This document shows, in pieces, positions 23,501 to 38,500 of a stretch of DNA of 64,000 nucleotides. The stretch spans positions 13,832,907-13,896,906 of the forward strand of contig NC_068351.1 in assembly GCF_014633365.1 (NCBI RefSeq), written 5' to 3'. A program made the position numbers and the translations under genes. Every line of letters starts with the position of its first letter. The stretch's first letter is position 1. A model generated the notes under the pieces. That model ran no database searches. It saw only the letters and a list, made by a program, of their open reading frames with translations, and was not told where the DNA came from. This stretch comes from Diospyros lotus (taxonomy: Eukaryota; Streptophyta; Magnoliopsida; Ericales; Ebenaceae).

Positions 23501-26500
23501 CAGACAAGAAACACCAAACCAAGCTGAAGAGAAGTGCAAGCTTTGCAAAATTCTAGATCGAGAAAATAAATTATCAATGAAACTAAGCTTCAACCAATAG
23601 CTTCAAATCCAAGTCATATTAAGTGAAGTCAGACAAGAAACACCAAATCCAAACTGAACACAGATCAGTTATAAATGAAGTGATAGCTTTGCAAAATTGT
23701 AGGTTTTATCAATGAGAGCAATTTTCTTTTGATCTGTTCAATTGCAAGCCAATTTCTCAACCCTCCCCCCCACCCCTCCCCAAAAAAAGGAAATGAGGGG
23801 GGAAAATAAAATGTGCAAGTGCAATTATACATGCATGCACAAACAAAAACCATGTAGCCAAATAGGTAGACAACAAATCCACACTGTGTCAGTTGAAAAA
23901 TAGGTTTAAGATAGCAATTGCTTCTCCATTTGGGATCAGGTATAAGATTATTGGGTTTTAAAGAGAAAAGAAAGGCCTCAATCATTTTATAGCACGCTGC
24001 CTCCTTGTTTCCCGTCTTCATCTGTTTCTCATAAAAGAATACTGATCAACTTTGATCAGTGATAAAATGAAGATCTTCTAATTGACTGCATGATGTTAAT
24101 TGTCTTATGAATTACCTCACAAGACTGACTCATAAAACCTGGGAAAGAAAAGGAGGTTTTGTTAGTGCCATGTGGAGCCTGAAGAGGATCTCTTGCCACG
24201 CCTGGAGGAGATCGCCATGTCAAAAGGACTTCCCAGACTCACCACATGGCATCCATTATACATGCACCCACAATCTGAAGTAGTCATGCATCTCAAGAAG
24301 ATGAAATGTGTTAACAGGGATGAAGATGAACAAAACTAAAGCAAAAAGGTTATGCCAGCTATAGTGCAGGACTTCTTGCATTCTTGGGAGTGAAGTCATC
24401 CTTTTGGTGGTCAACGTACAACTTAGGTGACATTTTCTCTTGGTATTTTGTGCATATAGTCTGAAAGACACAGGAGCACCATAAGCACAAATAGAGTTTG
24501 ATTTTTTTTGTTTGAGATTCATTATCTGTTCCATGTTTTTTTGGTTCCCGATATGAAGGTTTTAGAAGATTTATTTTTATTTGTAAATAGATAGCATTGA
24601 CCTCTAGGTTGTTACTGATCGTTTGCAAAGGCTTGTCTCCTTTAAGCAGCTTTTTGTTTAACATACTCAATTACTTCTCAACCAAAAAAAATAAGAAAAT
24701 AAATTATTCCTTCTCTTTACAGAAAGAAGTTATATAACATAATTCAAGTCGGAGCTAGGTGAGAAATTGTCAGCGATTACTAACAACAAAACCTGAGCTG
24801 AGAACATAAATGAGGAACAAAAAGGGTCATGATATGACCACATTACCTTATTGAAGAGAACAAAAGAAAGAAGGCTGAAAAGACAATCAAAAATAGCCAA
24901 CCTGGATGACATAATTTCCATATTGATCTTGAGCAAGATTACAAGTAGATTCCAAGATTTCATCAACTATGCACTGACTTTGCAATCCATCTGAAGAATG
25001 CTCCAATACTCTCTAGGATAGTGCAAGAAACAAGGGGGCATTAATCAGACATAAAATAATAATAGAAGAAACTCATCAAACATCACACCAAAGAAGCTGC
25101 AAAACAATACCTGAATAACACGGCACCCATAAGGATGAGTAGAAAGTGTGGCAACTTGGCCCTTAAAAGAAGAGATAATAAAACCAATTTTGTCTGTAGA
25201 AATGCATTCAATACATTTCTGTATCACATGATTTCCATTTTGATCTCGCACACATTTCATGACATTCCCATCAAGTTCATGCACAAGTTGTATTTTCTGG
25301 TCAGGCTCAATAACCTCAAGGGCCTAGAACAGGCATAAAGAAAGGGATCAATTACAATAGGCAATAATAATAAAACAATCAAGAATGCATAGCATCAATT
25401 AACCCAAGTCAAATTTAAAGTAACAGAAATTCAAAAATTTAAAGTAACAGAATCATAAGTGCTATTAATTTGAGAAAAGCAAAAACATGAAAACCAAAAT
25501 TATAAGGAAAATAAAAACATTGAGGGGGTCTTCAATGCACAAGGCTACCATTCTGTGAGATCATGCAAGGGTCATCCTTGTACATACCCTTACCCTTTGC
25601 AAAGACAATGTTTTCGACTTAAACTTGTAATCTTCCTATCACAAAGGAGCAACCTTACCTGTTGCTCCAAGGCAGTAGAAACCCTAACTAATAGAAATAC
25701 CTAGGAAGTATTACTAACAATCATAACTGAGAACTCCCTTCCACTGTAAATAACAATAACACAAAGCCATAATGCTACATAAATTGACTTGCCAATCATG
25801 TCAATGTATAACTGTATATTTAGTAAGTTCAATATAACTCAATGCATGTCTAAAATTTTCTCAACAAGTTTTTGTTGGTCTTCCTAGAGATGTCAAATGA
25901 GTTGGGTTGAGCCAGCTTGGCCTTGCTAGTGTTGGACGTGTTACCATGCAAGCCAAGTCAGGCCCGACCTACTAGCCTTAACGAACCAAGTCCAATCGCC
26001 AACCCTATTTTTTTAAAAGTTTTATAAATATATTTTTAAAATGCACTCCAATTCCACTTTTAAACATTATTTTATAGTTCAAGCTTCAGAATTTCAAATG
26101 CTACACATGTAACTATGAAATTTAAATGTGAAATAATTTAAATTATGAAACTAAGAGACTTATTAAATACGAAAAATGCATATTAAGACTAGATATATAT
26201 AAAATAGTTAAAATTAAAATATATATTAATATTATTGTTTAAATTTTAAATCATTAATAATTTTATAGATATAATTATATGTTATGTTATACTAATATCA
26301 ATGTTACAAATAATGATATTTATATAGTTTTTAACTCATCTTTAACTTTTCAATTTATTAATCTCATATTCTTATAATTTTTTCATTATTTTGTAACTTA
26401 ATTCTTAGTTTTGCATTCAATATGGTTCATCTTATATTCATCCAATAAAACTTCTCTTTTAACTTTAAAAGAATTTTACACTCAACTATCCCACCTTAAT

Positions 26501-29500
26501 ATTGTATGTAACTTCCACGATGTCCTTCACTTCTTTTTGAATCCTTAATCAGAAATATCTGAACTGACCTCTTTTTGAATCCTTAATCTGAAATATCTGA
26601 ACTGGCCTTTTCTTATAATGACGTGTTCTTCAAGTCTCACCATAACATCACTCATACTTCTTAGTTTCTTTTTCTTTCTTTTTTTTACCAAACATACATT
26701 TTATATATTCAGTTTTCAATCTGCTCAACTTGAAGCCCTAGATTATAAAGTGTCAATCTATATCTCTAGCTTAATATTCATGTCAAGTGGTATTACCTCC
26801 TGTCAATCCTAATACCAAACACCCCGTTAGGGTTTAAGAAAACCTCAAACATTAAATTAGAATAAAATAGTTGCCTATAAAGTGTCTTAAAAGCTATTTA
26901 TACTGGGGTTATAACAATAATAAATCCTAATCATTAATCATAAATGAATCCTTTTAATCTTAATCATCCATCAATATTAAAAGTCACATGCTAGTCACAT
27001 GATTACTTATGAAATCTAATAATATAACATACTAACTAAAACATAATAACATATACTCCAATCATAAGCTAAACAAATAAAAACAAAAACACAAATAACC
27101 CAAGAATATACTCTGCATCAGTCTCCTTGGGTTGAAAAGAAACAGCTCTAACAAGAAAATCTGGATATATTGATCATATATGACAGGATCAATTTCCCGC
27201 AACTCTTCTTTAGATATCCAAGTGATTTCTGTTGGAGGTTTGCCGTTTGCCTAGAGATGTCAAATCTCTAGATATCTAAGAAATCAACAATAGAGATTAC
27301 CTCAACATGAAAGAGCATCTTTCACATCAAGCAAATTATCAATAACTTTTCTTGAGTTCTTTGGCAACTGATTAACTCATTCCTTGATGGTAGCTTCATC
27401 ATTCTCCCCATCTAATCACTGGAAATCAAATAAGTCTGCAACACTAAAAATAGGGTTGATTGAATGATTATTTGGAAGCTCTACCATAAAAGGCATTGCA
27501 ACCAATCTTTGTCAAAATCTTGCACGATCCAATTTTTCTAAACTTGAGCATATAGTAAGTTCCTTTGGAAACCTATCTAAGATGCACCGAAACTTGTTGA
27601 TCTTCAAAGAATTCTTTGAACCTCCTATGTTGATCAGCATTTTCCTTGTAAAGGTCATTTGTGCTTCAATGGCATCTTGTAGCACTTTGTGGGTAGTTTG
27701 AATAATGATCAACAATAGCTTCTACATCTTCACTAATTCAAGCTTCTTGAGATAATGACACAAGATCTAGCACAAGTCAAGGCTTGTAATCATAAGGGAG
27801 TCCTTTTAGTAGCATGGTTTATTAAGTTATTATAAGCAAATTTAGGACATCCCAAACCTTCACATGATCACCAACGACGCATCTCAACAAATTCCCAATA
27901 CTCCTATTCACCAATTCAATTTGCCCATCGGTTTGTGGATGACAAGTGACAAAATATTGCAACTAAGTTCCCACCTTCCTCCACAAGGAAGGGTCATCTC
28001 ACCCATCATTTCTCCAAACTGTGCAACAAGGCTCCTTATCTCCTCCCCAAGGGCCTTTATTTTCCTCTTGAAGGGCAGCAACCTCATTAGAAAGAGAGTC
28101 GTGCAAAGTATTACCTCGCGTGATGCACTTCTCGATGATAACATTCAAGGCACCTTGCACCTCCTCACGGAGCTCATCTTGCCCCTTCTCGAGCTCCTTG
28201 ACGCGTTGGTCCACATCCTCGAATTTGTCATGGTCATCAACCACCGCAAGTTCCACCTCGCAAGCCTTGTGTCAAAGTCTCCAATGGCATCTCTAGAACA
28301 TTCTACAACATGCTAGATATGTATAAGATATTCTATAAGATTCTAGGACCTTCCACAACCTTCTAGAAGCTTGTGGAGGCTTCAAGGTCTCCCCACATTC
28401 TTCTAGTACCTTTCAAAAGCCTCTTGAACGTTCCACGTCCTTCTAGAATATTCTAGAAAACTCTAGAACATCCTAGAGAACTCTAGGATAGTCTACATAC
28501 TTCTTGGTCTTTCTAGAATTCTCTTCATCATTTTTTAACTTTGGAATCTCTAGACTACCTTGCTCTTATGAGGTGTGGAAAATGTATGGCACATGGCAAT
28601 AGGCACAATGGAAGACAATTCCATCACATATGACGCATCAATTTTCCATGAACAAGAAATGAAGAGAGTCATTTTGGAAAATCAATCAACCACCACGATG
28701 ATAGAATCATACGCATTAACAATTTTAGGAAATCAATAACAAAATCCATACTAAGATAAAAGCACGGGGAAGTAACAAGTAAGGGTGTATACAAACCAAT
28801 ACTTTGTGACTAGCCATTAGCAAGCTCACAAACTCTACTCGAATTCATCAACCCTGTTCATCTTCAACCACTAGTAACATTCACTCACCATTACCAATAT
28901 TTTATCCCTCCCAAGATGTCATCTCAAACCACCTCCATGAACTTCTCAAATGATTTGCTCACCTAAAAAACCTTCTAGAATACATCTGGTTACCTCAAAA
29001 TAGGCTCCCAACAAGTACAACAAAAGAATTAGATTACTCCATATTGGACCATGCAAATTTCTCATCAATTGGCTAAAATAAGAATCTATTTGGTATTGAT
29101 TTTTCAACTCCTCAAAGCCAATGACTTGAGCATGTAAAGTAGCTAATAAGATATCTCATAAGTGCATTGGGCACTCTAATAAACTCCCCAGACTTATGCT
29201 TCAGAGTGAAGGAGAATTGTCACAGAAAACACTCCACCTTTTACATGTTTTGGATTGAGTTTCTTTTGGGAATTTAAATACCAAAGCACCTCATGATATG
29301 AATACACCATAAAATCTTGATATAACAAATAATGTTGCCAATGATGAATGGCGCAAGTGAAAGCATAGAACTCCTAGTTATAGGTCAGATTTCGATGTTC
29401 TGCATTAGACAAATTATTAATTGAAAAAAGGAGTCCTGAGGACAACTACTATCTCCACATGTGATGCGTCATAGATGGTTGTCTTGATGTATTTGAAAGC

Positions 29501-32500
29501 CTTTTCCACCTTCTTAGTCCATGTAAATGTCTCTCCTTGTGGAAGAAACTGAGGCAGATCAGTTGTAGCTTCTATTCTTTTATACTGTTTGTTATTTTAT
29601 ATGCTGTATTTGTGACTGGTAGGTTGTATTGCTAGCCTGCGGTTTCAGTTGTAGAGGATTGATAGTTATTTACGTTATGTAAAGGAGGTGATCAAGGCTA
29701 TATATAAGATAGCCTTTCTGTTGTATTTTAGATTTGAGATTCATTTCATTCTTCTCAATCAAATTGGACAAGGTTCTACTTTCTTATTCCCTTTCCTTTC
29801 TCTTCCTAGCTTCTGTTTCACTCCTTAGAAAATGATAATTGATTAGGGAGACTGCGAGAGAATGAGACCCCTCAGACCCTCTATTTATAGAGTATATAGG
29901 GAGAGAAATACAAGGACACTAACCTTGGTAACCGCCTTATACAAGTGGTGGTGGTTACCATTACAATCCCTAACTACCAGTCTTCTAGAAGCTTTAATAT
30001 AATTCCTTCTCTTCGACCTTCCTGTCCCGTGACCAACCGAGATTATATGTCTAATCCTCAGGGAAATACTTCAACAAAATCTCCACCATTTGCTTAGGAT
30101 TTGACTGCTCCAAGATAGCCACCTACATTCAAACCATACCTGACCTGATCTTCTTATCTAGCCTCTTCAACCATCTGAAGCAACTTTAAACAATGCTTCA
30201 ACTTTGCCATAGGAACTACTTTTGTGAAGATATCTGCAGCATTATCATCACCTGCAACCTTTATTAGAAAATTTTCATTTTTTCCAATATTTCCCTAATA
30301 AAATGGTGACGAACATCTATATGCTTTGTCCTTCCATAATGAGCCTGGTTCTTGGACAAATGTATGGCACTTTGACTATCACACATCAAAGTGGCATGCA
30401 CTATAGTCCCTGGGAGTTCACTGGCTAGGCCTTTCAGCCACATAGCCTCTTAAATCGCCTCTAATACTGTTATATATTCTGCCTCAATTGTTGATAAAGC
30501 CACCACATGTTGGAGACTTGATTTCCAACTGATAGTAGAGTTCCACAACTGAAATACATACCCAGTTGTGGATCTCCTTTTGTCTAAATCAGTAGTATAA
30601 TCAATATTCGAATATCCTAAGATGCTGGTTGATTCTCCTATATTTGCTCCACCACAAGACAAAACCATGTTGCTAGTCCCTTTCACATACCTAAACACCC
30701 ACTTAACTGCATTCCAGTGTGCTCTACCTGGATTTGCCATGAATCTGCTCACAACACTCATTGCGTGAGCCAAATCGGGCCTTGTGCACACCATGTTATA
30801 CATTAAACTACCCACAGCACTAGAGAAGGAAATATTAATCATTTCCTTTATATTTTCCTCATCTTTTGGAGACTGATATGAGGATAGTTTAAAATGTTGA
30901 GCAAATGCCACATTCACTGCCTTTGCATCTGCCATTCCAAACCTTTTAATTAGCTTTTCTAAATAGGATTTTTGAGAAAGGTATAATTTTCTTTGCTGTT
31001 TATTTCTGAAAAATTCTATCTCTAGAATTTTCTTTGCTTCCCCTAGCTCCTTCATCTCAAATTTTGACTTCAATTTCAGCTTCAATTGCTGAATTTCTTG
31101 CACAGATTGACTTGCTATAAGCATGTCATCCACATAAAGGAGCAAGTAGATTGAAACACTAGGTGATATATGTTTAAAATAAACATAGCACTCATAGGAA
31201 CTTCTTCTATACCCTTGGTTTAACATTACCAAGACGAATTTGCTATACCATTGTCTTGGTGATTGCTTCCCATAAAGTGATTTCTTAAGCAAGCATATCT
31301 GCACCACCTTTCCTCTAGATTCAAAGCCTTTAGACTGCTCCATTAATATCCTCTCATCTAGGTCTCCGTGGAGAAAGGCTGTGGCAACATCCATTTGTTA
31401 TAATTTTAGGTTTAAGTGGGTTGTTATAGCAAGCAGCACCCTAATTGAGGGATGTCTCACAACTGGTGAGAAAAACTCATTGAAGTCTATACCTGGGACT
31501 TGGGTAAACCCTCTAGCAACTAACCTAGCCTTGTACCTAGGCTTTGGATTGCTCCTAGTTCCTTCCTTAATCTTATAGAGCCATTTACAGCTTACTACCC
31601 GCTGTCCTTAAGGCCTATCAACCAATATCCATGTCTGGTTCTTCCTCAAAGATTCACTTTCAGACTTCATGGCTTCTATCCACTTTTTTGCATCTTTTGA
31701 TGACACTGCCTCCTCAAAAGTGAGAGGTTCCTCCCCTACCACTTCGGATGCACTTGTTAGAGCATATGACACTAGATCTGAAAATCCATATCTAAGAGGT
31801 GGCCTTCTACTTCTTTCCTGTCTATCCCTCGCCACACTATACCTAGAGGTATCAGGCTAGTCACCTAAACTAGAATCGGCATCACTCTCTTCCTCACTCT
31901 CTTCATATTGAGCAAAATCTTGCTCATGAGAGTCTTCCTGGACATTTTCAAATACTATTTCTCGGACTTCTTTATCTATAGACTTAGTCTTTTCTCCTAA
32001 GGTTGGATGGACCTTTGTATCTAATAATTCCATGGTTGCCCCTTCATCAAATGTCACATCTCTTGTGACAATAGTCCTAGGCCCTCTGACTCAAGGTTCT
32101 ACAATTTATAACCTTTAACTCCAGTGGGATATCCTATAAATAGGCATTTCTTAACCCTAGATTCCAACATGCCTTGCTTCACATGAGCATAGGGAAGGCA
32201 CCTGAATACTCTAAGGTGGTCTGAGGATGGCTTATGGCCTGACCATCTTTCATAAGGTGTCTTAAACTCAATTGCAGCAGATGGTGATCTAGATTCCAAC
32301 TTGCCTTGCGTCACATGAGCATAGACAAGGCACCTGAATACTCTAAGGTGGTCTGAGGATGGCTTATGGCCTGACCATCTTTCATAAGGTGTCTTAAACT
32401 CAATTGCAGCAGATGGTGATCTATTTATTACATGTCTTGCAGTTGATATTGCCTCCCCCCAAAAAGGATTTAGGTAATTTTGCATGAAATAACATGCATC

Positions 32501-35500
32501 TCACTCTTTCCAATAGAGTTATGCTCATCCTTTCAGCCAATCCATTCTGTTTTGGGTTTCCTAGGGCTGTCAAGTGCCTAACTATCCCACTTTCATTACA
32601 CTATCCCACTTTCATTACACATTTGTGTAAATTCTTTGTTACAAAATTCTAACCCATTGTTGGTCCTAAAGGTTTTGATAGACCTCCCCATTTGGTTTTC
32701 TACCATCTTCTTCCATATCTTAAAAGCTTCAAAGGTATGATCCTTTGACTTCAAGACATATACCCACACCATCCTAGAATAGTCATCAATGATAGATAAG
32801 AAATACCTAGAGCCTCCATGAGTTTGGGCTTGAGATGGTCCCCAAAGATCCGAGAGGATATAATCTAATGGAGATTTGGAAGAATGGATTGCTTTCTTGC
32901 TAAATTTGACATTGGCAGCTTTCCATAAATGCAGGACTCACATTTGTCGAGTCCTGCAACCTGCCCTTGACTTAAAATGCCTTGTTTTTCTAGCTCCTTG
33001 AGCCCTTGCTCACTGAAATGTGACATTCTTAAGTGCCACAATCTAGCCTGCATATGGGCACTATTGCTGGCCACTGCAGCCTCCCCACTTAAAGTGGTTG
33101 CCTGCAGAATGTAAATACCATTCAAATTGAGGGGAAATGTTGGAGACATTGTCTTAGCTGATATATTGTTTTGTATTCTGTTATAGCAATTAGCTGCTTT
33201 TCTGTTATGCTTCTTTAAGTTGTTTTTGTTAGTTTGTTATTGTAAATAGCTATATAAATAGCTATTCCTCTGTTTTATAATATTCATTGATCGAGGTTCA
33301 TTTTCACAATTTCTCTCTCTTCTTTTCTGTTTGTTTAACTGAGAGAATAACATTCACATCTTTCACATACACACAGCACATACTCTTTCTCAAGATAGAA
33401 AATGATAACTGATTAGGGAGAGAACGAGACCCCTCGGACCCTCTATTTATAGAGTATAGAGGGCGAGAAATACAAGGGCATTAACCTCGGTAACCGCCTT
33501 ATACAAGTGGCGGTTATCGTTACAATCCCTAACTACCGGTCTTCTAGAAGCTTTAATATAATTCCTTCTCTTCGACCTTCCTCTCCCGTGACCAACCGAG
33601 ATTATATGTCTAATCCTTAGGCAAATACTTCAACACATATATATCAAAAGTCACATGCTAGTATTAGTCACATGACTACATATGAAGTCTAATAATATAA
33701 AATTATAACTAAAACCTAATGGCATAAACACTAACCCTAAGCTAAACAAATAAAAATAAAACACTAATAATCAAAGAATATGCTCCTGCATCAATTTTCC
33801 ACCCACATGACCAATCAAGTCACCTTTGACAATGTTCTTCTCTACCCTGGGCATTTCTTGCAACTTCCCAAAATCCTGCCTTCATCTCTTCTATTAATCT
33901 GACTTCTGGCACACATGCACTGACAATATTCATAGCCTTCTCTTAGAACCATAACCATGGTAATGTGGAAGAGTAGTTACTATTGCTTCTTGTATTTGTT
34001 TCTTATTTAAAATTATGTTATTTGTTAATTCATATTGTTTTCTGTTAGGCATTTGCTTTTGTCTTTCATTTTGTATATAAGGACATTCTAAGTCTTTTGT
34101 CATTAGCAATTGTATTTTTCTTTTTTCATAATATCAGTTTGCTCGAGGTATTTTTCATCTTGGTTTTCTTTTTGTTCGATCCTGAAGCTCTCGCTTCATG
34201 GTATCAGAGCCACATAGACTCGCGTCAATGGCTTCTTCTCACACTGTGAGCTCCTCTTCGTTGCCTTGTTCTAACTCTGTATTGTCGTCGACATCACAGT
34301 CAGACTTTACAGCAATAGCTAAGGCTTTTAGCTTTGTTCCGATCAAATTGGACTCTAGCAACTATCTATTCTGGAAAGCTCAAATTTCAACAACGATTAG
34401 AGCGTTTGACTTGCAACAATATATCAACAAGGCTCCAACACCTGCGCAATACATTTGCGATCCAGATAATCCAGATTGCGATGCTCAGGTGCTGAATCCT
34501 GAATATATTAGTTGGATCAGGTCAGACCAACTCCTCTTAGGTTGGTTATTTTCGACTATGGAAAAGGATGTTTGGGCGCAAGTCATACACTATGAATCTT
34601 CATCTGATGTTTGGAGTGTTCTCGAAAACTTATATTCACAACAAACAATTGCAAAATCATTTCAATTAAAACAACAATTAAGATCTATGAAGAAGAATGA
34701 TCTATCAGTCAATGATTATATTCTGAAACTTAAAAGTATTGAACATGCTTTAGCCGCCATTGGAGAACCGTTGAATGATAGAGAATTGTTGATGGCCATT
34801 ATACATGGCTTGGATAGTGATTTTGAGACTGTTGTAAGTCTAATTACATATCAAATGGATGATATCAATATAGATAAAGTGCAATATCTCTTATTAAGGC
34901 ATGAACGACGACTTGCTGTTAAGAATGCCTCTAGTGTTTCCTCCATTTATAACATTAGATCTGCTAGTGTCAATTTAACCTCACAGTGGACAAAAGACAA
35001 TTCTGGAGCGTCTAGAGGTGGTGGTAGCTCTAGAGGAGGAAATTATAGAGGTGGAAATTATAGAGGACGAGGACGTGGCCGGTCCTTTGGTCGAAGGATG
35101 TATTGTCAGTTTTATGGACGGCCTGGCCATTTGACTGACCGTTGTTATCATCGGTTTGATCAGAATTTTCAGAGGAGTTCTTTATTACCTACTAATCAGA
35201 ATTCTAATTTTGGTTCCTCTCAGTTTGGTAGAGGAAATGGTGCTTTGGTTCACAATCCTCAATCATTCGTGGCACATCCCATTGGATCTAATGAAGCCTA
35301 CTTAGCTGATAATTCTGAGACTTACTATGGCAGTCTGCCATCATCTTCAGATTTGTCTTCTTCATTTTCTTCTCAATTCTCTCCTACATCAACCTCTCAT
35401 GGTGATGCTTCATGGATTGTGGATTCTGGTGCTACAAATCACATCACTTCCAATTTAAACAACCTATCCATTCATTCTCCATATGGTGGCAATGATAGAG

Positions 35501-38500
35501 TTGCAGTTGGCAATGGTAAGAAGTTACCTATATTTCATGTTGGCTCTAGTCACTTACGCACACAAACTTCTCCTCAAACCTCCTTGTCTTTATCTAATGT
35601 GTTGCATGTTCCTTCTATGCAACGAAATCTTATCAGTGTTTCTCAATTGACCAAGGATCATAATCTGATTATTGAATTTCATGTTGATTCTTGTTTTGTT
35701 AAGGACAAGGAGTCAGGTCGTGTGCTGCTTTGAGGGATTCTTAGAGATGGATTATATCAATTTGTTTCAGCTCCTAATTCTACCTATTCTAAATCAGTGT
35801 CTAAGTCTGTTTTCAAGTCAAGTATACCAACAGCTTCCTTGTCAAGAAGGATTCAAGTTGCTTCTTCGCCTGAAGATTGTTTTTCTTCAAATAAATGTAA
35901 AAGACCAGTTTTGTCTACTGAGTCTTCCTTTCCTGTTGTTTCATATGTTTCTAAAGTTTGTCAGCAGTGGCATTCCAAATTAGGACATCCTTCTTTACAT
36001 GTACTTCGACTTGTATTGAATAAAATTGGTCTTCCTTGTTCAAGTTCAAATATATCTTTTTGTGATTCTTGCAAAATAGGCAAAATGCATCAACTTCCTT
36101 TTGATGATTGCATGATTACAGCTAAAACTCCTCTCGAACTTGTCTATTATGATCTTTGGGGACCAGCACCAGTGCTTTCTACTGAGGGATTCAGATATTA
36201 TATTGTTTTTGTCGATGCATTCACTAGGTACACATGGTTATATCCTTTGAAATTAAAGTCTGATGCCTTAGCCATTTTCAAAACCTTTCATAAGCTTGTT
36301 GAACTTCAATATAATACCAAACTCAAGGCCTTTCATACTCATAATGGTGGTGAGTTCAAAGCTTTCATACCTTATTTGACTGATTGTGGCATTCAACCTA
36401 GATTTACTTGTCCTTATACACATCAACAGAACGGTGTGGCTAAACGAAAACATCGCCACATAGCTGAAATGGGTCTTACCTTATTAGCTCATGCCCATAT
36501 GCCCTTAAAGTTTTGGGTAGAAGCATTTGCTACTGTTGTTCATATTATTAATCTTTTACCGGCCTCTACATTAAAATTTCAGTCACCATTTTCAGTTCTT
36601 TATTGTAAAGAGCCTCATTATATGAAGTTACAACCATTTGGTTGTGCTTGTTTTACATTTCTTCGACCCTATAACAAGCACAAATTCCAATTTCATTCAA
36701 CCAAATGTGTATTTCTAAGATATAGCCATGTGCATGCTGGTTTCAAGTGTCTACATCCCTCAGGAAGAGTTTATATTTCTCGTCATGTCAAGTTTAATTC
36801 TGAAGACTTTCCTTATTCTAAGTTGTGAACTTCTTCTTCAAGTTGTTCTCCTATGTCTTCTGTTTCTACTTATTGTTTTGGTTCATCTACTGCAACACTT
36901 CACAATCTTCCATCTTCTCCAGTTAGTTTCTTACCCTCCTTATCTTCTCGAACAGCACAATCCTCTCCTTTGTCCTCTACTGTTCCATCTCCCATACCTA
37001 ATAATCCTTCAGCTCAATCCTCACTTCAATCTTCTGAGTGTTTGAGACGGAATTCACCTTTTATTCATTCTAAATCATTGATTTCTAAACTTGCTCCAGC
37101 TCCTTCTATTCATCCTATGATTACTCAGTCTAAAGCCAAACATCTTTCTGCTTCCACTCCATATGCTTTAGTCAGTACCTCATAACCAAACTCAGTTCAA
37201 GAGGCTTTCTTAGATCCTAAGTGGGTTAGAGCTATGAATGAAGAATGCATTGCTCTTTAATGCAATCAGACGTGGAGTTTGGTACCATTTTCTTCTGATA
37301 TGAATCTGATTGATTGCAAATGGGTGTTCAGGGTGAAATATAATTCTAATGGTTCTGTTTTAAAAGTAAAACATAAAGCTCGACTGGTTGCGAGAGATTT
37401 TCTTTAAAACCCTGGTGTTGATTATAGTGAGACCTTCAGTCCAATGGTTAAGGCTCCCACCATTAGGGTTTTATTCTCTTTGGCAGTCAGTTTTGGTTGG
37501 GATATTCAGCAGATTGATGTCAATAATGCTTTTCTAAATGGTGATCTTGATGAGGCAATTTTTATGAAGCAACCAGAAGGATTTGTAAGCTCTGAGTTTC
37601 CTACTCATGTTTGTAGATTAAACAAATCCTTATATGGTCTGCGGCAAGCTCCTCGAGCTTGGTATAATAAACTAAAGGGAGCATTACAACAGTGGGGTTT
37701 TAAGAAGGCAGTTTCTGATGCCTCTCTTTTCATTAAAAAGACTTCTAGTTATGTGTTGTTTGTTCTAGTCTATGTTGATGACATTTTGGTGACTGGTTTG
37801 GATTCCTTGGCTCTTCATGAGTGTATTCATGATTTGGACAAGAATTTTGCTCTTAAAACTCTTGGATCTGTTAATTACTTTCTTGGATTTGAAGTATATA
37901 GAAACTCCACTAGTCTTTATCTTACATAGTCCAAGTATGCTATGGATTTGTTGAAGAAAGCGAATATGGTTAACTATAAATCTTGTCCAACACCTATAAC
38001 TTCGGGTTTGTCTTTGACTGATGATAGTGATCTCTTTTCTGAACCTTCATTTTATCGAACTATAATAGGCTCTTTACAATATCTGACTTACACTCGGCCA
38101 GATATTGCATTTACAGTCAATAAGCTGAGCCAATTTTTGTCGGCTCCTAAAATTCAACACCAGCAAGCTTGCAAACGATTATTGAGGTATCTTAAGGGTA
38201 CGCTTCATCTGGGATTGGTATTTACACCTTCTCCTCAAGATATGTCTCTCATTGTTTTTACAGATGCGGATCATGCTGGGTGTAAGGTAACTCGCAAGTC
38301 TACTAGTAGATTGTGTGTGTTTCTTGGCTATAATTTACTGGTCTGGGCCTCTAGGAAGTAATCGGTGGTCGCTCGGTCAGTAGGGGAAGCTGAATACTGA
38401 GCAGTGGCTCAAGGCGTTACAGAGATTTTATGGTTGAAATCTCTGTTGTTAGAGCTGGGGTATCCTTGTGAGAAGACTCCTATTTTGTGGTGTGATAACT

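Larger units (their letters stand above)
26826..29560 (-). mobile_element. Gypsy relic F with 3' LTR
   Basis: Strongly decayed minus-strand Ty3/gypsy. From high to low coordinates: RT end and RNase H ([45 protein letters not shown], about 29230-29550), a foreign insert of decamer array plus gag-like coding (28000-28520), an integrase stretch (about 27720-27970, reading toward HPQTDGQ-like and [13 protein letters not shown] codons in mixed frames), the integrase C-terminus ([20 protein letters not shown], about 27430-27520; [12 protein letters not shown] near 27200), then a polypurine-like AAGGAGAC and the 3' LTR (27120 downward). The 5' half is not contiguous here. Confidence 0.72.
29831..33635 (-). 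mobile_element. Copia E, internally deleted
   Basis: Minus-strand copia with LTR-like repeats 33395-33635 (5') and 29831-30076 (3'), both starting TGTTGAAGTATTT and sharing a TATA segment CTCTATAAATAGAGGGTC. A polypurine tract (AATGGTGGAGATTT) sits directly before the 3' copy. Pol from GAG-pre-integrase to RNase H lies between, but no primer site, gag or protease. In their place, next to the 5' copy, is a foreign LTR-like segment (33135-33394). Outer LTR ends and target duplication could not be fixed. Confidence 0.72.

Noticed and set aside
27864..28316. 150-residue plus-strand frame
   Set aside because: Antisense shadow of the gypsy integrase and gag-like coiled-coil fragments.
34199..34211. 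tRNA gene from the TGGTATCAGAGCC match
   Set aside because: It is only the complement of a tRNA 3' end used as a primer site; no cloverleaf follows.
34198..34227. Upstream start codon for copia G gag
   Set aside because: The ATG overlaps the last LTR base and the TGGTATCAGAGC primer site, so 34228 is the better start.
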